This document shows positions 1 through 10,250 of a DNA stretch of 64,000 nucleotides, piece by piece. The position numbers and the translations under genes were made by a program. Under the pieces are notes generated by a model. The model worked only from the letters and a program-made list of their open reading frames with translations, had not been told where the DNA came from and did not search any database. Origin of the DNA: Pilaira anomala (taxonomy: Eukaryota; Mucoromycota; Mucoromycetes; Mucorales; Mucoraceae); contig JAIXMQ010000043.1 of assembly GCA_025716855.1 (NCBI GenBank), positions 124,001-188,000 of the forward strand. The letters are read 5' to 3'. Positions within the stretch are counted from its first letter, which is position 1, and each line of letters opens with the position of its first letter.

Positions 1-7
1 ACATCCT

Positions 8-1149
8 TTGCGCGATGAAGATATTGTAAATCAAGATGCTGAAGAAGATGGTATGTGTAAGAACAAACTGGTGAAACCATTCAAGAACAACAAAGGAGAA
101 GTGATTTATAAGCCAATTTTTGTGTTTCCTTACCGTCCTTTAAAAAGTATTATTAATGAATTTTTTTTACGACCTGGTTTTGAAGAAATGGTTAATCATC
201 ATAAAATCGTCAAAAGAAAGAAGGATGGTACTTTGATATCTATGATGGATCAATGTATGACTCTATAAAAGATGCGTATGGTATTCCATTCAGTCAAGTC
301 GAAAATGCTTTACACCTGACCTTAAATATTGATTGGTTTAATCCCTTTGACAAAAGTAGATACAGCTGTGGTGCAATCTATCTCAGTATTAACAATTTAC
401 CCAGAGAAAAAAGATTTAAAGAAGAGAATATTATGTTGGTAGGCTTAATGCCCACTGGAAAAGAAGCATCAACATCCGATATCAACAACTACTTAAATCT
501 GATTGTTAATGATTTAATCGAATTGTATGATGGTGTTGAAATGAAAACGCACAAGTATCCTAAAGGCATAACTACCCATGCTGTTCTTTTAATGGCCAAT
601 GCTGATGTTCCGGCATGTAGAAAGGCTGCTGGTTTTCTTGGTCACAGTAGTGCATTCGTTTGTAACAAATGTGAACGCAGTTTTAAATTGACAAGTGAAA
701 AAGTAAACTGTGTTGGAGGATATGATTCCTTTGGAACTTGGAACTTGAGGACAAAGGAAAGCAATCGTGAAGCAGCTCTTGCGTGGCTACAACAAAAGAC
801 TAAGGCTGATTGTGAACTAATTGAAACAAGATACTCTGCCTTACATCGGTTGCATTATTTTGATCTTACCAAACAATGTCCACCAGATCCAATGCATTGT
901 TTGTTACTTGGTACCGGTTTACGAACGATGAAAGAGTGGAAAGAAAAGGGTCTATTATCAAACGCAAATTTGGAAAAAAAAATGCAAGAGCTTGCTGATC
1001 TGGTTGAGTTACCTTGTGCCTTTGAAAACCTGAATAAAAAAATTATTCAAGGTTTTTCCAGTATGAAAGCAGATGCTGTCAAGAGTTGGATTCTAATTTA
1101 TTTGCCTTACAATTGGTATGTTAAAAAAATACTGTCAAAGTATACCTGA
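8..1149 (+). pseudogene. Tnp2-type (CACTA/En-Spm-like) transposase relic, partial
   Basis: Two overlapping plus-strand frames (8-268 and 253-1149) read as one broken protein. The first frame ends just as the second supplies a DIYDG motif, typical of Tnp2 transposases (Transposase_21). The second frame then carries a zinc-ribbon-like segment (FVCNKCERSF), the FGTW region and a PPDPMHCLLLGT motif, the family's catalytic-region signature. An indel around 225-240 explains the switch. The 5' end is missing at the window edge. The frame ends in a short tail beside a GTATGT that resembles an intron donor (about 1117), followed by a 54-base A tract; no continuing transposase domain was found downstream. 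It is probably an inactive CACTA-like element. The family call rests on remembered motifs, and terminal inverted repeats were not seen. Confidence 0.75.
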
Positions 1150-1150
1150 T

Positions 1151-1155
<5 letters not shown>

Positions 1156-1209
<54 letters not shown>
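1156..1209. repeat. Uninterrupted A tract of about 54 bases
   Basis: A run of about 54 A residues sits directly after the end of the transposase frame. It could be a slippage-expanded homopolymer or the tail of a retro-inserted copy. Many 12-30 base A/T runs occur throughout the window, but this is the longest I saw. Confidence 0.9.
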
Positions 1210-1212
<3 letters not shown>

Positions 1213-1455
1213 TAAAAAAAATGATGAGTAGCAATAAGCTGGACTTGCGTTAACTTGGCGATTAGAATTTTTGGAACTTCTGCTTCATTCGTTCTACCTA
1301 ATATCAACTTCGCCCGGGTACGGATTTAATGTCCAGATTGTTGCTTCACAATAAATATATAATGGATATTGTGGTTTACAACAGTAACCGGTAAGTGACA
1401 TTAATGCCTGTAGATCAATTAAAAAAAAAATGTAAATTTTATATTAATCAAATTA

Positions 1456-2147
1456 ATGGCATTTGTAGGAGAGCATGCAATTGATTCGTATTATCCAAGC
1501 CCAACTCAATGGTCTAACAGAAGTAATTCGAATGTTGTTTGCCTTGCTCAGAAGACTGATGACTTGCCGCCGATTATTATTGAAATCCAACATACCGTAG
1601 TAGACGTTGACTTTTATTTACGTTTAATATCATACATATGGTGTTTCGGCTACTCGTCAATATTACATGAATTTATTTTAGCATATTTGCATTTTTGAAT
1701 ATGCCACAAAGGAAGCGACCTCGTGTTGAGGATTCGGTGAAATCCTCCGTTACTTGTCTCAGCGATACTAATTTGTTTGTTGAAGACAGTAACAATGGTG
1801 ATGTAGCTGTTATTGCTCGTACTACTATCACCGATGGTGAGGAACTTTTGGACCGTCCCATCTGCAGACAATTGTTGTTATCTGACGAAAGATTTGAAGG
1901 CAACCTTGCTGAGTTGAATATTTTGAGAGAAGCTACCATGGCGGAAAGATATTCTGTTCTTGCCGATAAAAAGAAAGAGTAGTTGACCTCTGGGAATGGA
2001 AAGCGAGCAAATAAGAAGTATAAAGAATTGATTGAAGGATTGGATGCAGAATTCTGTCGTCAGCATAATTTGTTTGAGCTTATTAACGTAGAGTTAAAAA
2101 AGCAACGAGTGCCACGAGTTGGCTTTAAGATTACCAAGAGAGATTAA
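1456..2147 (+). pseudogene. Broken mobile-element-type ORF with an IEIQ motif
   Basis: The frame from 1456 contains LPPIIIEIQHTV. This resembles the E-x-Q core of PD-(D/E)xK nuclease-like ORFs that accompany mobile elements in Mucorales. Coding sense then moves to the frame opening at 1695, which is interrupted by an in-frame TAG at 1980-1982. The same frame continues past it with a lysine-rich helical segment to a TAA at 2145. At least one frameshift and one nonsense change therefore separate it from an intact gene. The nuclease assignment is an inference from a short motif. What is certain is a decayed reading frame next to a transposase relic. Confidence 0.45.
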
Positions 2148-2858
2148 ATTTATAGTGTCTTAAAGGCTAGAATCATTTCTATAATACAAGGTGAAGATTT
2201 TAAACAGATGATAAATACAACATGCAATAGTTACTTTAGAGGAGCAGCAAGATCAATGTTTGATGCCTGAGATGTTCGAGCTATTATAGTGATAGAACAA
2301 ACGGAAATAAAAGTAATAAAAAATATATAACAAAGTTAAAATAAATCAGACTACAAAAATAAACTAGTTAAACTTTATTAAAAGGTACAAAAGAAAGCGT
2401 TTGGTTATGTATATAGTAAATAGAAGTTAAACAAGCGAAGCATGAATTGTGAAACATAACCATGATCAATGATCTATTACACTAAACATGTTGCTGAAAA
2501 TAAGATAAAAGGTCCCCAAGTATTATAACACTGGTTGCTGTACCTGATAATTATAAAAGAGGCTTGTTAATCATAGAGACAATGATGTGATTTATATATT
2601 AGTCAATTAGATAATTATTGTAGTGTGAATAAACTTATAGTATCGTAAAGTAGTGAAGGATATTAGAGCATGTGTAATTATATGAGAATATAATGTGCTC
2701 GTTCACAACAATGCCCTTCAAAATGAAGGGTACGAAAATCGGTTTGCAGGAATGGCTTTCGCAAACAGTCATGCTGGGCTTTACTCTTTAAGTATAAATT
2801 ATATTATTTTAAAATGTGTTACTACAGGTGGTGTCATCTAATATTTTTTTTTCTGTAG
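2148..2858. other. No gene seen
   Basis: AT-rich sequence with stops in all frames. A weak continuation of the preceding reading frame, with stops, can be followed to about 2300. Nothing else is supported. Confidence 0.5.
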
Positions 2859-3092
2859 CCTGGCTACTATGGCCACGATGGAGCAGAGGTCATTTTCCGA
2901 ACGGCAATGCAACACCTGACAAGACGCTTTCTTTTGACAACTCCTTGGGCCGAGGAAGTAGTCCAAGAGTCTGATTATTACCTCCTGTTCTTGAGACATA
3001 TACGATGGTACCAGAGATTGTTGGATACCGTCTGATCGAGCAAGACGTTCTAAATATGGGGTATGGAATTAATGGTTTTGAAATAATCATGG
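2859..3092 (+). pseudogene. RTC4-like domain fragment, copy A (frameshifted)
   Basis: Immediately after a strong acceptor (T-tract then CTGTAG), the frame opens with PGYYGHDGAE, matching the GYYG-x-x-G-A start of the RTC4-like domain. It continues in helical sequence to about 2980. A +1 shift then gives MVPEIVGYRLIEQDV, which matches the domain's LVPElavrLI-x-eD block. RTC4 (restriction of telomere capping) is a fungal domain of poorly defined nuclear function. No upstream exons are visible, so this is a decayed last-exon fragment, possibly spread with mobile DNA. A second, weaker copy lies at 6613. Confidence 0.55.
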
Positions 3093-3813
3093 CAAAAAAA
3101 AAAAAATAATAATGATGGTCATTGCCAAAACATCATTTATAACAAATCTCATATCAAATTAGACGAAGATAATTAACTTCTTAATAAAAAAATAATAAAA
3201 ATTCAGTCATCAAAATAAAAATCCAAAAAGCCTATGTACGAAAAATCAATCCAAATTTAAAATTATTGCCCACAAAAATCAGTCCTAATAGTAAAAAGTA
3301 GTAAAAAAAAAACAAAAATCAGTCCAGAGAATAAAGCTCAGAGAAAAAATCAGTCCACCAAATAAAGATTCCCTTTTTTGAATAATCTATAATTCTTCTA
3401 CATATGAAACCTATGTTGTATCTTTTTTTTTTAAAATATATATATATATGTATATAAGCATTCAATTTATTAAGGCAAACAATGAGAGCGATATTGGTTG
3501 AATTTACCAAACCAAAACGTTATAATGATATTCGTTTGGTTTACTCAGAAATAACAACGACTCAAGTAAATCTCGCTTCATTTACGAGTAAAGTAAAATT
3601 CGCTTTTATTAAAAAAAAAAAAAAAAAAAAAAACGAATAGTGAAATTCGCCATTCACTTGAAGAAACAAACGTAGTAAAACTCACTTCACGTTCGCTAGA
3701 ATTTAGTAAACGATGTGAACATCTTTACCCTTAGTGATCATATCTTGGTTTTTGAGACATCGTTTTTTTGGATCTTTCTGGTTTGTTCAGCAAAAGTAAA
3801 AGCTAACTTTGCT

Positions 3814-4310
3814 TTACCGCACCATGTTGAAAACGAACTTTGAAGTTTTGTCATCGAATAAGTCCGTAATTAAAACGGTTTCAGAATAGATATGTTTCAT
3901 TGATACTTGTTTCTCTTCATACAACACACTATCGACCGGCTGGTCAGGTCGGTATACTCTATTCAAGTATTGTGTAAGTTGTATCCGGTTATCTAGTAAA
4001 GTCATTAAATCAATACATAACAAAATACTCTTCTTTATCACTCACTAATGTTGATTTGTTCTTGAGTGTCATTTGTATCGGGCAGGTCATCTTTATAAAG
4101 GTGGTAATATGATGGGAAGCCGTTTACCTTAACTTTCGTTTGAAGCATTGGCTTATAGGGGTCATCGGTGTAGCAGATCTCCAACTCACAAAGTTTTTCA
4201 TATGAACAAAAAGGATCATTTTCTATTTGAGATTTATTAGACAAAATGAATCATTTCTTTTTTTGATGAAATTATTAGACTTACCATTGACAACAATATA
4301 TGTTATGCAG
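3814..4310 (-). CDS. Hypothetical spliced gene, C-terminal part
   Basis: Three consecutive minus-strand segments join in one frame through consensus introns. The exons are a segment ending at 4285 (donor GTAAGT), 4046-4222 (donor GTGAGT) and 3814-3992 (acceptor ACTAG). The introns are 62 and 53 nt. The joined 3' part encodes roughly 125 residues ending in FVFNMVR and a stop, with acidic and Tyr-rich stretches such as GFPSYYHLYKDDLP. I do not recognise the family. The 5' end could not be fixed because the sequence upstream of 4310 is lysine-coding A tract. Clean splice sites and frame argue for a real gene or a recent relic rather than random ORFs. It lies among transposon remains, so a mobile-element origin is possible. 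Confidence 0.4.
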
Positions 4311-5181
4311 GTCTTTTTTTTTTTTCTTGGAACAATCTCTTCTTTGGATAAGGAGTGTGGAAAAAGAAGAGATTAAAAATGGAGCGGTAAGGAAGGAATA
4401 TATGTAAAAAGAAGAAAGTGAAAGAAAAGAACAAAATAAAAAAAAAAAGATGATTTATAATGAAAAAAAAAAACCCTATTTGTCTGGCGTATAAGAAAAA
4501 AAAACCTGCCTGTATGCCATGTGATGTAATGGTGTATTTCATGCAAAAAGTTATAAAAACCTTATTCACGTGACGATGTGCCTGGTTATACTCTTTATAA
4601 ATCCGGATAAAAGTTATCCGTGATTTTACTACCTTTATTTTTTTTTACTACTCTTTTTCCCCGACTTCAGATTCTTCTAAGCGCATCTTTTTACGTTTGG
4701 AATAGTTAATAAACGAAAAAGCCTTGAAAAGCGGGGGCTCTCGATTTTTAAGGGTTAAAATAATTTGCTGGGGAGCACGTGACGTAAGTAAATCAATGCA
4801 AAGAAAATCAAATCAAAAATATGTTTCTGAAATAAAACTAGATACATATTAAAGCATGTAGACTTTAAAAATATACAAAGCTTGTATAAAACTTTTAATT
4901 TCAGAAACTCCTTTTTTTTTTTTTTTTTTTTTTTTTTTTGCCTTTTTCTTTAACCTCCCTGCCACCTTTTTTCTTTCTTTCTTTTTTTTTTTTTTGCCAT
5001 GTTTTGAATGTGAATGAAAAAATATTGAGGCATTTAGCAAAACATTTAGCAAAATGAGCTACAAAACCTTTGAAGTCACTCATATATAAACTATCGCGTG
5101 CCTCACTGATTTTTATCATTAGCGATTCCTTTTCCAAAAAAAAAAAAAAAACTTGGTTCGCTTAACTTTTTTTTTTTTTAC

Positions 5182-5770
5182 TCTTGACAACTGACCAGAA
5201 GAACTGCTCAATTGGATTTAGTTTAGGAGAATATGGAGGAAGATAAACGCAGCGATATCCTCCCTCGAGAGAGTGAATAACAATACTTTCCTATATATCA
5301 ATTGAGCTGCTATAGATTGGAGGAGCCCATTATTATCCATCACCAAAGATAATATGTCCTTTCATTTTTTCTGGAATACATGTCCATTTTCATCCAGAAA
5401 GACACAATTTTATTGTAAAAAGTCTAATGTCAGTTATTTGCTACCCCCCACTTTTGTACCCACCAATATCGTTACCTTTGTTGAGAATTTTTTCTACATA
5501 TTAGGCCCTACTTATAATAGATAAATTACAATCAGTTGTCATCATCATGAAGTTATAAATTGTTGTGCTACATACGAGAAACATTAAAGAAAAGTTTTTT
5601 GCGTTAAAAATTTTCTGCCGCTTCAGCTACAACAACAGCAGAAATAAGGATTCTTTCGTCAATGCTCTTCCCCCCCCCCAAAAGAATACGACGTCTACTT
5701 TCTTTTTTCAAAGAAGATGCTTTTTTCAGGGTCTGAAATGACTGTATTACAACCACCATATTATCTGTGA
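5182..5770 (-). pseudogene. Tc1/mariner (DDE_3) transposase relic
   Basis: On the minus strand, 5193-5252 encodes VYLPPYSPKLNPIEQFFW, the hallmark block carrying the third catalytic acidic residue of Tc1/mariner transposases. Upstream in the same direction are VMDNN (second Asp) and CVFLDENG (first Asp). All are separated by frameshifts and stop codons. Basic N-terminal-like sequence continues to about 5770. With three catalytic motifs in order but no open frame, this is a dead copy. Its ends and terminal repeats could not be located. Confidence 0.75.
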
Positions 5771-6612
5771 CACGAAAGTTTGTCTAACCTTTTTCCCCCG
5801 GGCAAGGTTTCCGTAAATAACCATTTTAATAAAAATTGAAATTCTCTTCTTTATTTTATTGTCTCTATTTGAATTGATTATATATTCATTCATTATTTAC
5901 TTTTTTTTTTTTTGTATATCTAATGTATTGTTTGCAATTGACTTTAATATAAAACCTGAGTTTGGAAATAAACACATAAAAATACACATAGTAGTATAAA
6001 AAAAAAAAGCTGCATTTTTTCCAATGAGATCATACACACACAATCGATTTGAACCCAAGATCGCCTATTTACTTTTTTTTTTTTTTTTTTTCAACAAACA
6101 ATATGTTAGCCAATTAAAATTAAGTTGTGATTTTCCAATATGGGAATTCGTTAAAATTGCCTGACATGTGTCTATTTTTTTTTGGAGTACTACAAGACCT
6201 TCCCACGCAAGCTCGATCAAAACAAAACAAAAAAAAAAGCAATAATTACTTGTAATTTTTAGATAAGAGAAAACTTAATCGAATTCATGAGATTTTTTGT
6301 CCCCAAAAAAGGGAGAGATCTGAGCGGGTCTTTAAAGGATTTGTTTACTTTTTGTGAAATGTAATAAATAAATAAAAAAAAAGGTACGCAATTATGATCA
6401 TGAGTTTTTTTTTTTTTTTACGCAGAAAATAAGTTTTTTTTTTTTTTTTGTTTATTTAGAAGAAATGACGAAAAAAAAAAAAAATACAGGTTTAATAATA
6501 AAGTTCTAGACACTTTTTGAACACAGAACTGAGATTTAAAAAAGGGATTTATGCCGTTTGGAATAGATACAGATATATATACACAGTATTTTGAAATTTT
6601 GTTTCATTTCAG

Positions 6613-6735
6613 GGTGGTTACTACTTTGGCACCGATGGCTGAGATTTGTTAGATACACTTTGGAAAGAGTGGTATTCACTTTTAAAGAAAGGGATCAATC
6701 GCTATATTTCATTATTTCAGGACACGACAAAAAAA
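6613..6735 (+). pseudogene. Possible RTC4-like fragment, copy B (degraded)
   Basis: After a TTTCATTTCAG acceptor the frame reads GGYYFGTDG, then a stop, then a helix-like stretch (DLLDTLWKEWYSLLKKG). This has the same layout as copy A at 2859 but is more damaged. The GYY and TDG spacing is off by one residue relative to copy A. The assignment depends mostly on the parallel with copy A. Confidence 0.3.
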
Positions 6736-6979
6736 AGGTTCGGTCAGTTCCTTTGAAAAATAACGTAATCATTGTGGAAAGAATGATGCTGCTGTTCAAT
6801 CGAATGGAATTATACACAAAATGTCTTGATTGCTTACACAAATGATATCAGGATTTGCTCTTTTTTTTTTTTTTTTTTTACTTCCCCGATAAAAAAAAAA
6901 AAAAGTAGAATGACGGACTAATGCAACCAAACGTTGTAATGCCTAGTACAAGGAAAAAAAAAAAAAGATCCGAAAAATA

Positions 6980-7011
<32 letters not shown>

Positions 7012-7193
7012 ATTTAATTAAAGATAATAGAAAGTGTGAGAGAGTGGATAAATAAAAATAAAAAAAGAGGAAAAACATGTTACAAAAAAAAAAAAAGAGA
7101 GAGAGAGAGAGAGAATAAAATAAAAAAAAAGGGTTCAAAAATAGAGAAAATAATACAAAATAGAAATTAGAAAAAAAAAAAAAGATTTTAGAG

Positions 7194-8916
7194 TTAATTC
7201 TTAATTTTCTCAATCATGGCAGCACTACCAACTTTAGGGATAGCAAGACCGATTTGAGAGTTACTGGCATCATAAAGATGATAAAAGTTATTAAGGAAGG
7301 CACCACCGAGAACCCAATTTTTTTCTTCATCGGTGTTACGGTCAATTAAGGTATGACAAACTTCATCCGAATCTTGCATGACGTATGCCTTGGGAGGTAA
7401 AGAGATACGATAACCCTTAAGGTCAATTTCTAAAGTAGGTAATTCTTCTAAATCACAACACTTGAATAAGTACATTCTCTCTTCTTCATCATATTTAGCA
7501 TCAATAGAAGCATGAAGAAGATCGGCTTGTTTAGTAGGTGCAGAAATAAAGCTGGAGCCTGTACTGAGTGATGCCAAGGATTTGGGTGCTAATTTGATAT
7601 CAATCGTATCGGCCAATCTTACAGATTTAATTTCAGTCTTCCAAAAGGGTGAATCACCGTAATCACAAGTAGGTAATTTGAAATAGGCTACATCTCCCTT
7701 GTACACATCATGATCAACTCCACCAAAAATGAATTCAGCGTCTGTCTTTTCACCTCTCTTTTGATAGAAACCGTTTTGGTTGGTAGTCACCATACCAAAT
7801 TGTTGAGATCCTTGACCATAAGCCATTTGGAATCCATTTTGAGCGAATCCACCGTTACTGACAACTATTTAAAGAAAGTATATATTTTAGTATAAAAAGT
7901 CTAGAATCTTTTTTTTTTTTTTTTTTATGTATCTATATAGTACTACTTACATTGACGCTCTAATCATGATAATAAATAAATAAATAAAATTGGGCTTAGT
8001 ACATAGTTTAAAAACTTTTTTTTTTTTTTTTTCTTTTAAATGCTGTCTTACTTGTTGGGGCTGAGCTATTTTTTGATGTCAAATACTTGGTGGTGCCATC
8101 TTCATTGAAACCACCTAAACCAAGAGAACCAACTATAAAATATATAAAGTTTAAATATATATATATATATTAAAAATAACTAATTTTATATCCACAACTT
8201 ACGATATTTTTCACTGCCAAGACCTTTGACAGTGTATGCACTACCAAATAATTGATTTGGTACCTCAAGTCCAGCAACAGAAATAGTATCCTATAAAAAA
8301 AAAAAAAAAAAAATTAATATATAAAGAATTTTTTTTTTTTTATAAAATAAAAATATCTTTACTCTGTAAAGTCTAGCATCAAGACAGACACCTTCTTCAT
8401 ATTTAATAGAAATTTTCTTTGAATTAAGATTAACTGAAGTAGTAGAAGATTCAGCATTATAGAGATTAGGTTGTTCGCGGCATACTCGAGTATTACACTA
8501 AAAAAAAAAAAAAAAAAAAAAATTAGTAACAGTTACGTCAAATTTAATAATAAAAAATTGTACCTCAGTAGAAGGAACCCAAGTTAAAGAGTTACTGGTA
8601 TCATACACAACCGAGAAAGTTTGTGGAGGTGAACCTATTAAAAAAAAAAAATAAGTATTTTCATTTTTTCCATTTCAGAATAAATGATCAACATACCAAC
8701 TTTGACTTTTGCGACAAGCTATTTGAGAAAAAAAAAAAAAAAAGGCAAAGAAATGAGTTAAGGGGATAAAAAGGGATTATTTCACAGACGACAACATACC
8801 AAGCCATCTTCAATTGTCATGGGTTCTCTTCTTAAACTGCATCTTTTTTCAAGTGTTGCCGCTTTCGTTGATGCCAATAATAAGGCGGTGGATAATAATA
8901 CAGTAGTAAAACGCAT
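7194..8916 (-). CDS. Secreted aspartic-protease-like protein, catalytic motifs altered
   Basis: Eight exons (8916-8800, 8718-8697, 8634-8564, 8497-8363, 8290-8203, 8132-8052, 7959-7951, 7864-7194) give 397 residues, the usual size for a pepsin-family (A1) zymogen. Residues 1-18 are a signal peptide, followed by a Lys-Arg Kex2-type site. Family features are VGSPPQTFSVVYDTSNS then LTWVP, a flap-like KYEEG, GSLGLGGF and the C-terminal NWVLGGAFLNNFYHLYD. The first catalytic triplet is D58-T-S instead of D-T-G. The second is S275-T-G instead of D-T-G (codon AGT at 7563-7565). A1 proteases need both Asp residues, so this is probably a non-proteolytic secreted homologue. Exon 7 is only 9 nt and is inferred from splice sites and frame. 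The next gene upstream in the array is also secreted or GPI-linked. Confidence 0.88.
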
Positions 8917-9190
8917 TTCTGTTGTTATATGATTTGTTGTCTATCTAAATTATCACAAAAGAGATATATATATATATATATTATTTTTTTTATACAAAAG
9001 AGAGAAAGTAAAAAAAAAAAATAATAAAAAAAAAAAAAAAAAAAGGTTGAAGGGAAAACGAAAAAAAAGATAGTATTTATTTTAAATAATTGATGGGCTG
9101 CGTTTTTATAGAAAAATAAAAAAAATAAGGGGTGACTGAGGATAAATATTTTTGTTGGTGTAACAAAAAAAAAAAAAAAGTTGTGTTTAT
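8917..9190. other. Upstream region of the protease-like gene
   Basis: Contains an AT repeat and A tracts. No gene is seen. Confidence 0.4.
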
Positions 9191-10250
9191 AAATAATCTT
9201 TACTTGTGACTTTAAGCAAAAATAGAAAATGTTAAAAAAAAAGAAAAAAGAAAATCCTTTTTGTTGTCATGAGAAAAAACAAACACAAAAGAGTAAGGTC
9301 TCTTTGTTATTATATACATATATTGTTTGTTTCCCTGCTACAAAAAAGTCATTTATCCAGTAAACACATACATATATTCATTCACTCACACACACACACA
9401 CACACAGACGGCTTCATAAGTCAGTTGTACATATAGCGTAATAATTTGTATTTAAAGATATAGTAAAAAAAAAAAAGACAAGAGAAAAAGTTAGATTTAA
9501 TTAAAAAAAAAAAATACCTGCATCAATTAATTATTATTAGCAAGAAGTAATTTAATTTATTTTTTTTTTTTTCATGTATATGTATTTTTTTTTTTTTTTT
9601 TTTTCACAGCCCAAATGTCATTTTTGTATATTACTCTTACAACAAAAATCCTACTTTTTTAATCAAAAATAAAAACGTCGTCTTAAATAAAAAAAATGCA
9701 TAAGCCAAGTCGAAACATTAAATAACTTTTATCTTGAAGTTCCCATAATAGTGGGCTGAATGACCAGGTGTATCATCACTTTACTAGAAGCAGAAGCAGC
9801 AGCAGGAAAATCATTTCTACAAATCATCATCACTTGCGTCGTAACGGCAGATACGGCAACAGACATGACTAAACTGCTCGATTGTTTCTAATTTTAGTGT
9901 GTATCCTGGAAAAAAAAAAAAAAAAAACTTAAATATATCAGCCACAACTTATTACGTTGTTATTACCTGTAATATTCTTTTTTTCAAAAAACATCTAATA
10001 CTCATTACATTTTATAATCAAAACATAAAATTACTGATTTTGCTGCTTTTTGTATATACCACTACGAATATTTTATAGAGTAATATATTATACTGAGTTT
10101 TTATAAATAAAAAAAAAAATTTTTTTTTACCTTACAAAGACAAGCATAATCTATTAATAAAAAGGTGATACAGAAATTCATCATCATGATTAGATTTGCT
10201 AATTATACCTTGATCGGTTTACAATGTTTTAAGATAAGTTATTACAGTCA
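9190..10250. repeat. Segmental duplication, left (degenerate) copy
   Basis: This segment aligns by eye with 11815-13030. Shared landmarks in the same order are TCTTTGTTAT, a CA-rich stretch, GATATAGTAAAA, AAAAAGTTAGATTT, GCATCAATTAATTATTATTAG, TAATTTAATTTATTTTT, CAAATGTCA, the Ser/Ala-rich coding exon, and ACAAAGACAAGCATAATC with its neighbouring CTTGATCGGT. The duplication covers the 3' flank and most exons of the GPI-protein gene but not its first exon. Confidence 0.8.
9740..10245 (-). pseudogene. Dead tandem copy of the CFEM-like GPI-protein gene
   Basis: Recognisable pieces of the intact gene at 12404-13222 occur in the same order. They are the Ser/Ala-rich C-terminal exon (about 9770-9880), the Cys-rich mini-exon (ACAAAGACAAGCATAATC, about 10134) and the end of exon 2 (about 10210-10240). 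In exon 2 the sequence corresponding to the Cys-Thr-Asp-Gln stretch carries an extra base and now reads into a TAA. Exon 1, with the signal peptide, is absent, and the exon encoding residues WHTTKLS onward is not recognisable. The copy cannot make the protein. Confidence 0.75.

Noticed and set aside
4849..5137. Lys-rich minus-strand ORFs
   Set aside because: They are translations of poly-A/T tracts and carry no motif.
6030..6070. tRNA T-loop-like GGTTCAAATC on the minus strand
   Set aside because: The T stem does not pair, and no D arm or anticodon arm can be found at the right spacing.
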